A DNA stretch of 52,798 bases from Methanothrix harundinacea (lineage in GTDB: Archaea; Halobacteriota; Methanosarcinia; Methanotrichales; Methanotrichaceae): contig DAQG01000062.1 of assembly GCA_002502785.1 (NCBI GenBank), positions 1 to 52,798 of the forward strand, written 5' to 3'. The notes under the pieces were generated by a model. It saw only the letters and a program-made list of their open reading frames with translations. It searched no databases and was not told the origin of the DNA. The number at the start of each line of letters is the position of its first letter. The first letter of the stretch is position 1. Shown here piece by piece: positions 39,663-49,622 of the stretch. Made by a program: the position numbers and the translations under genes.

Positions 39663-40733
39663 TTAGGTGGTTTTTCCGACATCCTCAGAAGCATAATTAA
39701 AAATCGCACCATTGTGTGACTTTATCATCATTATTAAACTCCGTATCAACGTGCATGACTTGGCTTTATCTAGCTCTAAGGCTTTGAGGAATGCGGTGTA
39801 AGCCTCTGAATCTCTACTCAGATCAAGCAAATTAATTGACTTGTGGAGCCAGGCGTCTACATGACCCGGATCTATTTCAATCGCCTTATCAAAAGATTCT
39901 AAGGCGTCTTCATATCTACCCAAACTGCTAAAGGCATCGCCTTTACTATTCCAGGCTTCTGAATACTGTGGATTAATTTGAATTATTTTGTCATAACATT
40001 CGATGCATGTATCTACAAAATTTGGGTCAATCTTTCGGGCTTCGTCAAAACACCTGATAGCTTTTTCCCACTGTTTCAAGTTGATATGAACATTACCTTT
40101 TTTGTACAGGGTATTGGCGCTATTTTCCTCCATATCGAGGACTCTATCAAGGCATTCCAAGGCTTCTTCATATCTTCCCAAACAATTGAGTACTTCACCT
40201 TTGTTGTTCAACGTTTCGATATTTGTGGGATCAATCTGATTAGCAGTTTCATAGCATTCGACCGCATTTTCACAACAATTTTTGTGTTTAAAAACATCTC
40301 CCATTTTGCGATGGGCTTCTGCATCTATAGGATTTAACTTAATAAGTTCTTCATAGCATTTAATTGCATCATCATAGTTACCTAGCTTATCATATGCGAC
40401 ACCCTTTAAATCTAATACTTTACTAATAAAATTTTCATCAGATATATTACTCTCTAGAACTTTATTGCAACAAGCAACGGCTAATTTAAGAGATTGATCA
40501 GATCCGCTATCTACATATTCTGAAGCTTTTCCGATCAAATTTTTCAATTCGCTTTTGTGCATAAATTCATCGATCAACTTTTTACCGTAAACTATGTCTT
40601 TTATATCTACCAGAATCCTCCCCCCTAGTGAGCAGGTTAGATAGAAACATATTAGAATGTTTATATTGATTAGATCAATAAGTATTTTTCGGTGTCCTGC
40701 TACTTTTTTACGTAAATCAGCGTATCGGCTCAA
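39663..40733 (-). CDS. Tetratricopeptide-repeat (TPR) protein
   Basis: 356 aa, mostly TPR helices. At least five or six 34-residue units are visible from about residue 105 to 330. Examples are KGVAYDKLGNYDDAIKCYEE, NKGEVLNCLGRYEEALECLD and SKGDAFSSLGRYEDALESFD. The first ~45 residues are hydrophobic and without homology, so the true start may be internal (for example the Met before HKSELKNLIGK). TPRs bind protein partners; none is evident. The gene is AT-rich compared with its surroundings, like the SIR2 gene. Confidence 0.8.
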   Translation of the reverse strand: MSRYADLRKKVAGHRKILIDLININILICFYLTCSLGGRILVDIKDIVYGKKLIDEFMHKSELKNLIGKASEYVDSGSDQSLKLAVACCNKVLESNISDENFISKVLDLKGVAYDKLGNYDDAIKCYEELIKLNPIDAEAHRKMGDVFKHKNCCENAVECYETANQIDPTNIETLNNKGEVLNCLGRYEEALECLDRVLDMEENSANTLYKKGNVHINLKQWEKAIRCFDEARKIDPNFVDTCIECYDKIIQINPQYSEAWNSKGDAFSSLGRYEDALESFDKAIEIDPGHVDAWLHKSINLLDLSRDSEAYTAFLKALELDKAKSCTLIRSLIMMIKSHNGAIFNYASEDVGKTT

Positions 40734-40922
40734 ACATAAATGCCCATATAGACGACGTCCGATACAACCTCATGTTTAACCCCCTCTTTGGTCATTTAGA
40801 GTTAGCTTAACTAGGTTTATGGGATAGCATCTCGGAGCCCACCGCTGTGTAGCTCACGATATCATATATTTCGTTGAATATTTTTAGATTTACCTTTATC
40901 GCGTTGTTCAGCCTAAATTCAA

Positions 40923-41815
40923 CTATCCATGATTTTTATGGGTTCTGATGATCACCGCCCCTTCTCCCTCCTCCGCCTCGGCCAAAAGCCCGGCCTCTCT
41001 GAAGATCCGCACCCAGTCGGCCCCGGAGTAGTTCGGGCCGTGATGATGACCGATCGGCTCCACAGCCAGATATCGCCCCTCCTTTTGGAGGACGCGTCGG
41101 ATCTCCGAGAGACCTCTTGGGATCTCGTCGAGGTGGTGAAGCATGAAAAATGAGGAGATCATTTCAAACGAGCCGTCTTCGAAGGGGAGGTCGTAGGCGC
41201 TGGCGGTCCTGAACTCGACGTTTTTTATTCTAAGAACTTCGGCGTTCATCCTCGCCTGCCCCGTGAGGGCGTCGAATATATCGATCCCGAAGACCTTGGA
41301 GTTGGGGTTACTCTTTGCGATGTCGAGGGTCAACCTTCCAAATCCGCACCCCACATCGAGGATCTTCTCGCCTCTGATCTCCGAAAGGACCCTGGGCCAA
41401 ACCCGGTTTCTCGTGGAGACGGGCCGGGCCACCGGGAAGCTCGCGTCCTTCGAGGCGACCGCGTCGAGGTGGGTGTAGGGAAGGACCGCATAGACCTTCG
41501 ACCCGTTTGCGGCCATCAGCCCCCTGACGTAGACCGCGCCCCCTTTTCCCCATCGATCAGCTCAACGATCGAAACCCCAAAGCCCCCGCAAAAGCGCCTC
41601 GACCATTCCTTTCCCTGTTCCGGGTACTCGATATCAAGCGGGGTGTGGATGATGATGTAGTGAGAACATTCGGGGCTGAAATATGTGGAGGAATCTTCAT
41701 CGTGGATGAGCTTGATTTCGCTTATGCTGTCTTTGAAAAGGGCGAGATATTGGAGGGCATCAGGATCTGCGTGATTTCGGACGGTTCCGATCTCTTCAAA
41801 CATGATCATAAACAT
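40923..41815 (-). pseudogene. TrmO-like/class I methyltransferase fusion, frameshifted
   Basis: Two frames read as one broken gene. The upstream frame (41815-41516) starts MFEEIGTVRNHADP and has SEIKLIHDE, SHYIIIHTPLD and FGVSIVELIDG, like the TrmO (UPF0066) tRNA m6t6A methyltransferase fold. It would end in VYVRGLMAANGSKVYAVLPY, but a one-base deletion in the C5 run at 41539-41543 shifts the frame. The downstream frame (41516-40923) is a Rossmann SAM methyltransferase (KILDVGCGFGRLTLDIA, then ISSFFMLHHLDEIPRG). The domain boundary lies at the lesion. An intact fusion would be about 297 aa. If the lesion is real, the 197-aa methyltransferase could still be made from its own ATG at 41516, which overlaps the upstream stop. 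Confidence 0.6.
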
Positions 41816-42277
41816 GGACTTTACCGAATAAATAGCCGCCTATCGAATAGAGAACGTAATGCGCCCGGATTCTGCCGCCATCGCCTGGCCGGGCATCGGC
41901 CGAGCGGGGTCGGCGGATCTCCACGCCCGCCTTCGGCGCGGTGCCAGACGCCTTCGAGTAGCCCGGGGCCGCCGTGGATTGCCATTTTCGACCCGGACCC
42001 CGTAAGGCCTATACGAAGGCCGGTTCTGATACTTTACCCTGAGCTTGAACCTCTCCTTCGCCTTTACGCTGCGAGGTGTTCTCCCAACACCCAGCATCTC
42101 ACGTTCCCTGAAATTCCTGAACATTCTGCCATCTTCGTCGGCATGAATTATCACCTTGGGAAAGCTTGTTGATACATGGAAGAAGGACCGAAGAAAGGCA
42201 GGACCGTCAGCAGGTCCACTGCCTAACACATTCTCTACTTGGGTCTCGGTCCGGAGCGTGTGGTAGCATGGTAGCTT
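41816..42277. other. Intergenic region with GC-rich repeat block
   Basis: A C/G-rich block around 41875-42000 shares a 16-base identical core (41924-41939) and surrounding composition with the block at 34545-34690. A minus-strand frame of 129 codons crosses it, but I see no recognisable protein. The rest holds no gene I can support. Confidence 0.45.
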
Positions 42278-42948
42278 TTACATCTTAGTACCGTAGATAA
42301 GAAGCGTCTTTCTGTGCTGCTCGCCTTGCTTTTCCAGAAGTTTCAGATTGATATTAGCAAGTCCTGCTTCCTTGAACATGCTTATGATCTCTTCTGGATC
42401 TGCTCCATCGCCGAACGGCAACTTTTTACCGATTTCATCTCCGTAATGATGCTTTCCCGAATCAGATCCCTGGTGCGGAATGTCGGTTATTACCATTCCG
42501 CCAGGTTTGATCACCCGAACCCATTCCTTTGATGCTTTGAACGGATCTGCCAGCGTCCAGATAACGTGTCTGCTCACAACTGCATCAAAGGACGCATATC
42601 AGGAAAGGTGAGTTTCTCCGCGTCTTGAACCTCGAACCGAATGGGCATTTGGGCGGCCTCGGCCTTTTCTTTCGCTTTCTGCATCATGGTCATGGACCAA
42701 TCCACGGCAGTTACGCCGTAGCCCATTCTTGCCAGGAGAAGCGCCAGAAAGCCGGTACCCGTTCCGATATCAAGAACTCTTAGATCCTGTTTGTGGCCCA
42801 GCAGTTGTGAGATCTCATTGCCCCACAATTCCTTCTCTATCTCTGAGTTTACGCCATGACCAACAAACCCATCGTAGTCCTTACTTGGGTCGTTCCACCA
42901 TTCTCTAATCGAACTCTTGATCTCTGATTGCTGCGAATCTGACTTCAT
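42278..42948 (-). pseudogene. Class I SAM methyltransferase with a 2-base insertion
   Basis: The first part (from ATG 42948) has LRVLDIGTGTGFLALLLARMG and the start of motif II, EKLTFPD, then shifts frame at 42595-42599 and stops at 42574. The second part continues, in another frame, FDAVVSRHVIWTLADP and on to 42278. Removing an extra AT in the GATATGCG stretch restores FPDASFDAVVSRHV, which is normal for UbiE/Methyltransf_11 proteins. A complete gene would give about 223 aa. The substrate is unknown. It follows the binding-protein gene at 43055 on the same strand by about 106 bases. Confidence 0.75.
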
Positions 42949-43054
42949 GATATCTCTCCACTATAATTTTACTACCATAAGATATTGACAGATGATGGCT
43001 TGGCCATCATCTGCCCCATCGATCTGCAAGGTAAACCGACATCGTATGATGCCA

Positions 43055-44176
43055 CTACGGTTTGGGATAAGTCCATGTTCCCTCAAGTTCCATACCATGG
43101 AACTCTTTGAAATATTCTTTGTTCATCACATCAGGTGAGATATCCTCAAACAGATCGGGATGAAGCCACTTGGCCATGCAGACATGACCTATCACCCATC
43201 TTGGTCCCGAGATGAGGTCTCTGTTAAGAACGTAAACGTGATTGTTTTTCGTGGCGTTGAACTCCAGGAAGCCTTCACCTGCCCTCTCTTCAATCAGACC
43301 ATCTAGATTATTCTTGACGTCCTCTTCGGTCTTTCCGGGACCGCTCATGCCGCCTCCCATGAAATCCATGAAGATGTAGTCGGGATTCTTGGAGAAAACC
43401 CATTCAGCTTCCACTTCCACTGTGGTGGCTTCCTCGTTCAGCTGGAGATCGTTGGCGATATTTATTCCGCCGCAACCTTCTGCCGCCCTTCCCGCACTGG
43501 GATTATCCGGTGCGATGGCCCACCATTTTTTTTGCAGATCAGACATATATTCGTAGAAGAATGTGGGAGTATCCTGCGGCTCCAGGTCCTTGGTTCTCTC
43601 CTCTACGATGTTGTCGTATTTATTTATCCAACTGACGAGTTTGCTCGCCTCATCCTCTTTGTCGAGAAGCTCTCCCAGGATCTGCGTTTCTGGAATGATG
43701 TGATCTCTAGTGCTCAAACTTAAGACAAGAACCGGAACACCGTGCAGATTCTTTGTTATCTCTTCTGCTGAAGCGCCTTGTCTGGTTGGTATTACCACCA
43801 GATCGGGCTCCAGCATCAACACCTGTTCGTAATTCACTTCTTGTGCATGAACAGATACTGCGGGAACATCGCTTAAGCCGAAGTATGGAAATCGCTCATG
43901 AAATGTGGAATCAACACCAACGATCATATCCCCACCACCCAGTGCGAGCAGAACCTCCATCTGGCGGTAATCGGTGGATATGATGTTTTCGATTGGTAAG
44001 TTCACTGTGACAGTTCTTCCGATTTCGTCGACGACCGTGATTGAATCATCCGTCCTATCCAGGATACACTCATTCGTTGTGACCTCTGCGGTTGAGGGCA
44101 ATGCAACAAGGCTCAACAGGAGCATAGCCAATATCGCATGCTGCGCAATTTTCATCGTATTCGACCTGTTCATCAA
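43055..44176 (-). CDS. Metal-chelate-type ABC transporter binding protein
   Basis: 373 aa with a signal peptide (MKIAQHAILAMLLLSLVALP) and the periplasmic-binding fold of the iron-siderophore/cobalamin (FepB/BtuF) family: SITVVDEIGRTVTVNLPIENII near residue 45, EVLLALGGGDMIVGVD near 73, and LEPDLVVIPTRQG near 122. It would present a ferric, cobalamin or similar complex to a membrane permease, but no permease or ATPase gene is in the window. A near-identical organisation is seen in the broken paralogue at 44442. The minus-strand ACTTAAATAG near 44240 is a likely TATA box. Confidence 0.87.
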   Translation of the reverse strand: MMNRSNTMKIAQHAILAMLLLSLVALPSTAEVTTNECILDRTDDSITVVDEIGRTVTVNLPIENIISTDYRQMEVLLALGGGDMIVGVDSTFHERFPYFGLSDVPAVSVHAQEVNYEQVLMLEPDLVVIPTRQGASAEEITKNLHGVPVLVLSLSTRDHIIPETQILGELLDKEDEASKLVSWINKYDNIVEERTKDLEPQDTPTFFYEYMSDLQKKWWAIAPDNPSAGRAAEGCGGINIANDLQLNEEATTVEVEAEWVFSKNPDYIFMDFMGGGMSGPGKTEEDVKNNLDGLIEERAGEGFLEFNATKNNHVYVLNRDLISGPRWVIGHVCMAKWLHPDLFEDISPDVMNKEYFKEFHGMELEGTWTYPKP

Positions 44177-44441
44177 TATTCCCTCAGGATCGGTCTGCTT
44201 AAATTAACGATTTCAACGACTTAAATCATACTATTTAAGTATTATGTGGTAAAAAAGATCTCTAGATTGATCAATACTTATACATTATGGCAGACCGGCG
44301 TCACTGAATATATGAATTGCGCATCGCTTATGTCAGATGCTACGCCCCAGCATATTCAAACAAAAATATAATGATGATTCGAAGATGGACGTTCACGGAA
44401 AATACGGATGTGAGATTAAAAGTCTCACATCCCTCAAAAGA

Positions 44442-45562
44442 CTACCTTGGCATCGGATAAACCCAAGTTCCTTCCAGCTCTTCTACGCCCAGGAAATCCT
44501 CGAGAAACTCTTTGTGGATCTGCTCCGGGTCGAGATCTTCGAATAGATCTGGATGAAGCCACTTGGCAAAGCAAACGTGGCCTACGATCCACCTTGGACC
44601 GCAAACAAAATCATAGTCTATGGCGTATGTATTGTCGTTTTTCACAGCAGTGACAATTCCTATTCCTTCGTTCGCCCTCTCTTCGATCATGTTGTCAAGG
44701 CCATCTCTGACATCCTCTCCAGAAAATCCCGGGCCGCTCATTCCACTATGGAAATCAAGGAATATATAGTCCGGGTTTTTCGATAGGATCCATTCTGGGT
44801 CAACTTCAACCGAGTGCATTCCCTCTGTATAATTGAGTTCATATGCGATATTTCGTCCACCGCACCCTCAACTACTGAACCTGAACGGCCTGTCGGAACG
44901 TTGGCTTTCCATTTACTGGATGTGGATGTGGCCTCGTAATAAAAAGTCGGCATATCATCAGATTCAAGGTCCTCCGTTCTTGACTCGACAATGCCCTCAT
45001 ACTTGTTTATCCAGTCGATGAGTCTGTCCGCTTCCGCCTCCTTTCCCAGGACCTGTCCGAGTATCTGCACCTCTGGAATTATGTGATCTCTGTGACCCAG
45101 ATCGAATACTAGGACTGGTACTCCTTGTAGCTTCTCGGAGATCTCATCTGCCATTCCCCCTTTGCTTCTAGGAACTATCATTAAATCTGGCTCCTGCAAA
45201 AGGATATTTTCATAGTTCATTTCTGCTGCGTGAGTTAGTGAGACCTCAGGAACATCCTTTAGACCCAAGAATGGATAACGAGTGTGGTATGAGACGTCGA
45301 CACCAACGAACATATCCTCGGCACCCATAGCCAGCAGTGTTTCCATCTGTCGATAGTCGGTGGCTATGATATTTTCGACAGGCAGGTTAATCGTTACCGT
45401 CCGCCCGATCTCGTCGATAACTGTTATAGAATCTGACGTTTTGCTCAAAATCTTCTCTTCGGGCACGATCTCTGCAGTTGATGTCAATACAGCCAGGCTC
45501 AATAAGAGCACAGCCGATATTGCATACCGCATGATTGTCATCACATTCGACCTTTTCATCAA
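44442..45562 (-). pseudogene. Frameshifted second binding protein, paralogue of 43055
   Basis: The N-terminal part (from ATG 45562) matches the downstream paralogue closely (DSITVIDEIGRTVTINLP; QMETLLAMGAEDMFVGVD). It shifts frame at 44861-44870, where one base is missing; restoring it gives EGCGGRNIAYELNYTEGMHS as in the paralogue (EGCGGINIANDL). The rest, with WILSKNPDYIFLDF and GPRWIVGHVCFAKWLHP, is complete to 44442. The gene sits in tandem with the intact copy, and both have similar AT-rich promoters (GCTTAAATATT near 45625). The product is probably inactive unless the missing base is a sequence error. Confidence 0.8.
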
Positions 45563-46291
45563 TACACCCTCTGTAACAATCTGATTAATTAATCGACTTC
45601 GACGAGCATTTTCACAATATTTAAGCTTTATGTAACAAAAAACAAACCTAAATTTAATTAATCATCGCATCAAGCAACCAGAATCTTGCGCCGCAAAGCC
45701 GCATCATGTAAACTAAAAATCTGACATGACCTCCTAAAATTTAAATTTAAATCCAAATTTGTGCTGAGGTAGTCTACCTATAACGAGTTGTTGCGCATGA
45801 AAACCACAACATTAGCCCACATCCCGTAATATGGCACTTATGAGTGCCAATCGAATGCTATCGCCCCCCTTACGTCGTCCTTGTGATTTGGTACGGTGAG
45901 ATCAACTCATTTGCGGTAGACGACCAGACCTCTTGCAAATTCGGATAAACAAGTTGGTACGTGTTTAGCTCACCCTGAATCGATTGTATGATGTTGGTTT
46001 TGGTGAACATGCTCAATTCATCTTTCGCGGGTCTGTTGAATGTCGCTTGTTCTTTGGCGGGCTCCGGGATCGCGGGGCTCGGCGCCGTAACCCCCGGCGG
46101 CGAGGTTCGCTGACGCCCCCGCCAAGGCGGAGCTCCACCGCCGGGCCCCTTTCACGCAGCGTACATCAGCGTACATGTCCGTGATAGTCTCAGAACGCCC
46201 AACGCTACCGGAACGAAGTGGCGTGATGGCAAATCGATATAATGTCAAATTTAAAATAAAATTATTTGAGGTCGAGGTCTGAAGATCGGGT
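45563..46291. other. About 730 bases without a clear gene
   Basis: The left half is AT-rich and includes the promoter of the second binding-protein gene. Around 46040-46160 lies a GC-rich, palindrome-like block whose reverse complement resembles the GC-rich blocks at 34.6 and 41.9 kb (for example GGCGGAGC and GCCGGGCC runs). Open frames here lack homology. Confidence 0.45.
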
Positions 46292-46453
46292 TCAGGGTTT
46301 TTTCAGCCCGCCCAACAGGTTCCCCACGGCCGAGAAGGCCGACTTGACCGCAGATACGGCCTGGTCGTAGAGGAAAACGCCAAAGATGCCGATCAACATG
46401 GCGAGGACCACGATTCCGATCAGGACTGCTATCACCAAGCTTATCAGAGTCAA
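46292..46453 (-). CDS. Tiny single-pass membrane protein
   Basis: 53 aa from TTG at 46453, preceded by the ribosome-binding site GAGGTGA (46461-46467, 7 bases before). One transmembrane helix fills residues 3-28 (LISLVIAVLIGIVVLAMLIG), followed by a short amphipathic tail (VKSAFSAVGNLLGG). No family is recognised. The good RBS, hydrophobicity and clean composition argue it is real. The start codon is not ATG. Confidence 0.6.
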   Translation of the reverse strand: MTLISLVIAVLIGIVVLAMLIGIFGVFLYDQAVSAVKSAFSAVGNLLGGLKKP

Positions 46454-47122
46454 CTATTTTTCACCTCGTCGAAACGTCATTCGCTCTGGTGCCCGTGGAC
46501 TTATCCGGAGATCCGGGCTGGACGCACTTGATCTTTAGGCCGTCCTGAAACCGGATCTGGAATCCCGGAAATCGCGGTTCTCCAGCGCCACTGGCATGGA
46601 ACTTCAGCTACCCTGTGCGTTCATCGGATAAAAAGGTTTGACAGGACGATAGGACTTGAGATCCGATACCTGAGACTTGAAGAGGGCCTCTGAAGATGAC
46701 TGGGTTTTGGAAATTGTCACGCACATCTCCTTAAGCGGTGGGGGAAAAGGCGTTCTTAATGAAAGCCGACTGGTATTTCAGACGTTCGTTTAGACGGAGA
46801 ATCGAGTGAATCGTCAAGATCTGACGGTCTTATCCGCCCATGATCAGCTGAAGCGATCGATTAAAGCTTAAAATACCTTACAATAATTAGAGAAGAACAA
46901 CCGATAAGCGCGAGAAAAATATATTAAATAAATATGTATATTCATATGTCCTACAGTTTTTCTGCATGATAATCGTTCACATGCTGCCCAGAACGTGATA
47001 TATTTTGTCCAAATATCCCCTGATGATTACAGCAAATGAATCGAAAAGAGCTGACGGAAAGCGTTATATGCAATAATGGGCCAAAAAGTCGATTGTAACC
47101 AACAGGAGTGGAGGTTAAGCAT
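46454..47122. other. Long upstream region of the FAS1 gene
   Basis: About 670 bases with no gene I can support. AT-rich runs near 46915-46945 and a TATA-like CGTTATATGC near 47062-47071, about 50 bases before the FAS1 start, probably provide its promoter. The rest shows no repeat or hairpin of note. Confidence 0.45.
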
Positions 47123-47722
47123 ATGGTGAAAAAAGCTTTCATAGCTTTAATCTTCGTCTCGATGCTGTCGATCGGCATCTGTGCAGCTCAGGACGAAGAG
47201 ACAAAGACAATCGTAGAGACGGCCGCAGCCGACGGCAATTTCAATACCCTGGTTGCCGCAATAGAGGCCGCAGGACTTACAGACGATCTGAACGGTGAAG
47301 GGCCCTTCACGGTCTTCGCCCCCACCGACGTCGCCTTTGAAGCTGCAGAAGGCCTCGACATGAACGACACCGAGGCCCTCGCCGAGATCCTCACCTACCA
47401 CGTCGCCCTTGGCGAGTACATGGCAGCAGACATAGTCGGCATGACTTCCATCCCCACCCTCCAGGGCGGAAACCTCACAGTTGAGGTAACCGACGAGGGC
47501 GTTATGGTGGACGGCGCCAAGGTGATACAGGCAGACGTCCTCTGCAGCAACGGCGTAATTCACGTCATCGGCGCGGTCATGATGCCGCCTGCTGAGGAGG
47601 AGATCGAGGAAACCGAGGAGACGGTCGAGGAGACGAACGGTGAAATGACCGTCGAGATCGAAGAGCCCGTGTCCGAGATGGCTAACGAAGAGGGCGTGGA
47701 GACCGACGAAGTCGAGGCTTGA
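47123..47722 (+). CDS. Secreted FAS1 (fasciclin) domain protein
   Basis: 199 aa from ATG 47123, with GGAGGT at 47110-47115. A signal peptide (MVKKAFIALIFVSMLSIGICAA) precedes one FAS1 domain, about residues 24-145. FAS1 features are TIVETAAADGNFNTLVAAIE, GPFTVFAPTDVAFE (H1 motif) and SNGVIHVIGAVMMP (H2 motif). A Glu-rich tail of ~50 residues follows. FAS1 proteins mediate adhesion at the cell surface. A hairpin terminator follows the stop. Confidence 0.93.
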   Translation: MVKKAFIALIFVSMLSIGICAAQDEETKTIVETAAADGNFNTLVAAIEAAGLTDDLNGEGPFTVFAPTDVAFEAAEGLDMNDTEALAEILTYHVALGEYMAADIVGMTSIPTLQGGNLTVEVTDEGVMVDGAKVIQADVLCSNGVIHVIGAVMMPPAEEEIEETEETVEETNGEMTVEIEEPVSEMANEEGVETDEVEA

Positions 47723-47748
47723 AACCAGAAATTTCGGCAACTTATATT

Positions 47749-47776
47749 GAGGCAGAGGACTCTCGTCCTCCGCCTC
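47749..47776 (+). terminator. Hairpin terminator after the FAS1 gene
   Basis: GAGGCAGAGGAC pairs with GTCCTCCGCCTC around a TCTC loop, with one mismatch position, 26 bases after the stop. The downstream sequence is T-rich (ATTTCTTCTCC). Confidence 0.6.
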
Positions 47777-47939
47777 AGATCATCATTTCTTCTCCTGATT
47801 CACATTTCTTCTGCCGATGTTTTGATTTGTGTGGTTTGCTCATTTTTCCAGGATCAGCCTCTTCCCGCAACCTGTTAGTTTCCTCACCAAAAACCCGATA
47901 TATGACCTTGGCCATGCGGTCGCCAAAGGCGATAAAATT

Positions 47940-49622
47940 ATGTTGATCGGAATCGATGTCGGCGGAACCACTACAGACGCGGTTCTAATAGACGAAGGAA
48001 AAGTAATAAACACGTCAAAAGTCCCGACCGACCACGACCATCTCCTGGAGTGCCTGATGAGCGCCCTCGACGAGATCGTCCGGGACATCTCGCCGAAGAA
48101 GATCGAGCGGGTCGTTCTCAGCACCACCCTCATAACCAACCTCATCGCTGAGGGGAAGGCCGACCCCGTGGCCCTGATCATAGAGCCAGGTCCCGGTATG
48201 AACCCCGAAGGCTACACCCTTGGTAGCGAGGTCCACATAATCCGAGGAGCCATCGACTTCCGGGGAAGGGAGATCCAGGCCCTGGATGAAAGACAGGTCC
48301 AGAACGCGGCAGCCAAGATCTCTGAGCGAGGTTACAGGAAGGTGGCGGTGGTCAGCAAGTTCGGGCAGAGAAACCACACCCACGAAGAGACGATGCGGGA
48401 GATCGTCCAGAGGACAAGCCCTGACCTCCAGGTGGAGATGGGCCACCAAGCTTCGGGACGGCTCAACTTTCCGAGAAGGTCGGCGACGGCTATGCTGAAG
48501 GTCGCAGCCCAGGACAAGTACAGGGAATTTGCGGACCAGATCACCAAGGCCGTGTCCAGTAGGAATATCGAGGCGCCGATCTACATACTCAAGGCCGACG
48601 GCGGGACGCTGCCTCTGGCGACGTCCGTCGAGTATCCCGTCGAGACGATCTTCTCAGGGCCCGCCGCCAGCACCATGGGTGTTCTCGCCCTCACGCCTCC
48701 GGGCCAGACCTCCGTCGTCGTCGACATCGGCGGGACCACGACAGACCTCGCCCTGATCCTGGATGGGGTCCCCCTGATGTCCTCTGAGGGCGCTAAGGTG
48801 AACAGCTACCTCACCCACATCAGGGCCTTTGCGGTCAAGTCCGTGGCCCTGGGCGGCGACAGCAGGGTGAGGGCCTCCGGCGACGAGGTCACCCTCGGAC
48901 CGGAGAGGGCAGGTCCCGCATATTGCCTCGGAGGGCCCGAGCCCACCCCCACCGACGCCATGAGGCTATTGAACATGATCGCCATCGGCGAGCGCGTCCT
49001 AGCAGAAGAGGCGATGGCGAATCTGGGCAAAGACCTCGGCTGCTCTGCAGGCGAGGCGGCCCAGAAGGTGGTGGACGCGGCCGTCGAGAAGCTTCTCAGT
49101 GAGATCAACGGGATGTTCCTCGCCTGGGAGCTGGAGCCAGCTTATCGGGTCTGGGAGATCCTCCAGAAGGAGAAGATCAGGCCCCAGAACGTCGTCGGAG
49201 TAGGCGGCGGAAGTTTGGGCCTTGTGCCCCTGGTGGCAGAAAGGCTCAGTGCCCGTGGGATCATACCCGAGAACGCCACCGTCGCCAACGCCATAGGAGC
49301 TGCCGTGGCGAGGCCCACCATGACCCTCACCTTCAGGGCCGATACCGAGCGGGGCTTTTACACCGTCGCCGAGGACGGAACGACGGGAGAGATCAGGGAC
49401 AGGAAGTTCGGCCAGAAGGAGGCGGAGTCGATGGCAAAGAAGTTGATAGTGGAGCTGGCCGGCAAGATGGGGATCAAAGAGTACGCATCGGAGGCCGTGG
49501 TGACCCACAGCGAGGTCTTCAACATGGTCCGGGGCTGGTCCACCAGCGGCCGGATCCTAGACGTCAGCATGCAGATTCCAGCGGGCCTCATCCCCGAGTG
49601 GACGGGAGGTGGAAGAGTATGA
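47940..49622 (+). CDS. Hydantoinase/oxoprolinase family protein (HyuA-like)
   Basis: 560 aa from ATG 47940; upstream codons of the frame lack homology. The actin-like ATPase start is LIGIDVGGTTTDAVLIDEG. A second phosphate loop, VVDIGGTTTDLAL, lies near residue 261, and VVGVGGGSLGLVPL near 420 is the third conserved glycine loop. Family members open cyclic amides or act in acetone or acetophenone carboxylation with ATP, but usually with a HyuB partner, which is not present. The stop overlaps the start of the deacetylase-like gene (ATGA), so the two are translated together and may act in one pathway. Confidence 0.87.
   Translation: MLIGIDVGGTTTDAVLIDEGKVINTSKVPTDHDHLLECLMSALDEIVRDISPKKIERVVLSTTLITNLIAEGKADPVALIIEPGPGMNPEGYTLGSEVHIIRGAIDFRGREIQALDERQVQNAAAKISERGYRKVAVVSKFGQRNHTHEETMREIVQRTSPDLQVEMGHQASGRLNFPRRSATAMLKVAAQDKYREFADQITKAVSSRNIEAPIYILKADGGTLPLATSVEYPVETIFSGPAASTMGVLALTPPGQTSVVVDIGGTTTDLALILDGVPLMSSEGAKVNSYLTHIRAFAVKSVALGGDSRVRASGDEVTLGPERAGPAYCLGGPEPTPTDAMRLLNMIAIGERVLAEEAMANLGKDLGCSAGEAAQKVVDAAVEKLLSEINGMFLAWELEPAYRVWEILQKEKIRPQNVVGVGGGSLGLVPLVAERLSARGIIPENATVANAIGAAVARPTMTLTFRADTERGFYTVAEDGTTGEIRDRKFGQKEAESMAKKLIVELAGKMGIKEYASEAVVTHSEVFNMVRGWSTSGRILDVSMQIPAGLIPEWTGGGRV

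Noticed and set aside
41840..42229. 129-codon minus-strand frame in the 41.8-42.2 kb gap
   Set aside because: Its C-terminal half translates the GC-rich repeat block and no domain is visible; not enough to call a gene.
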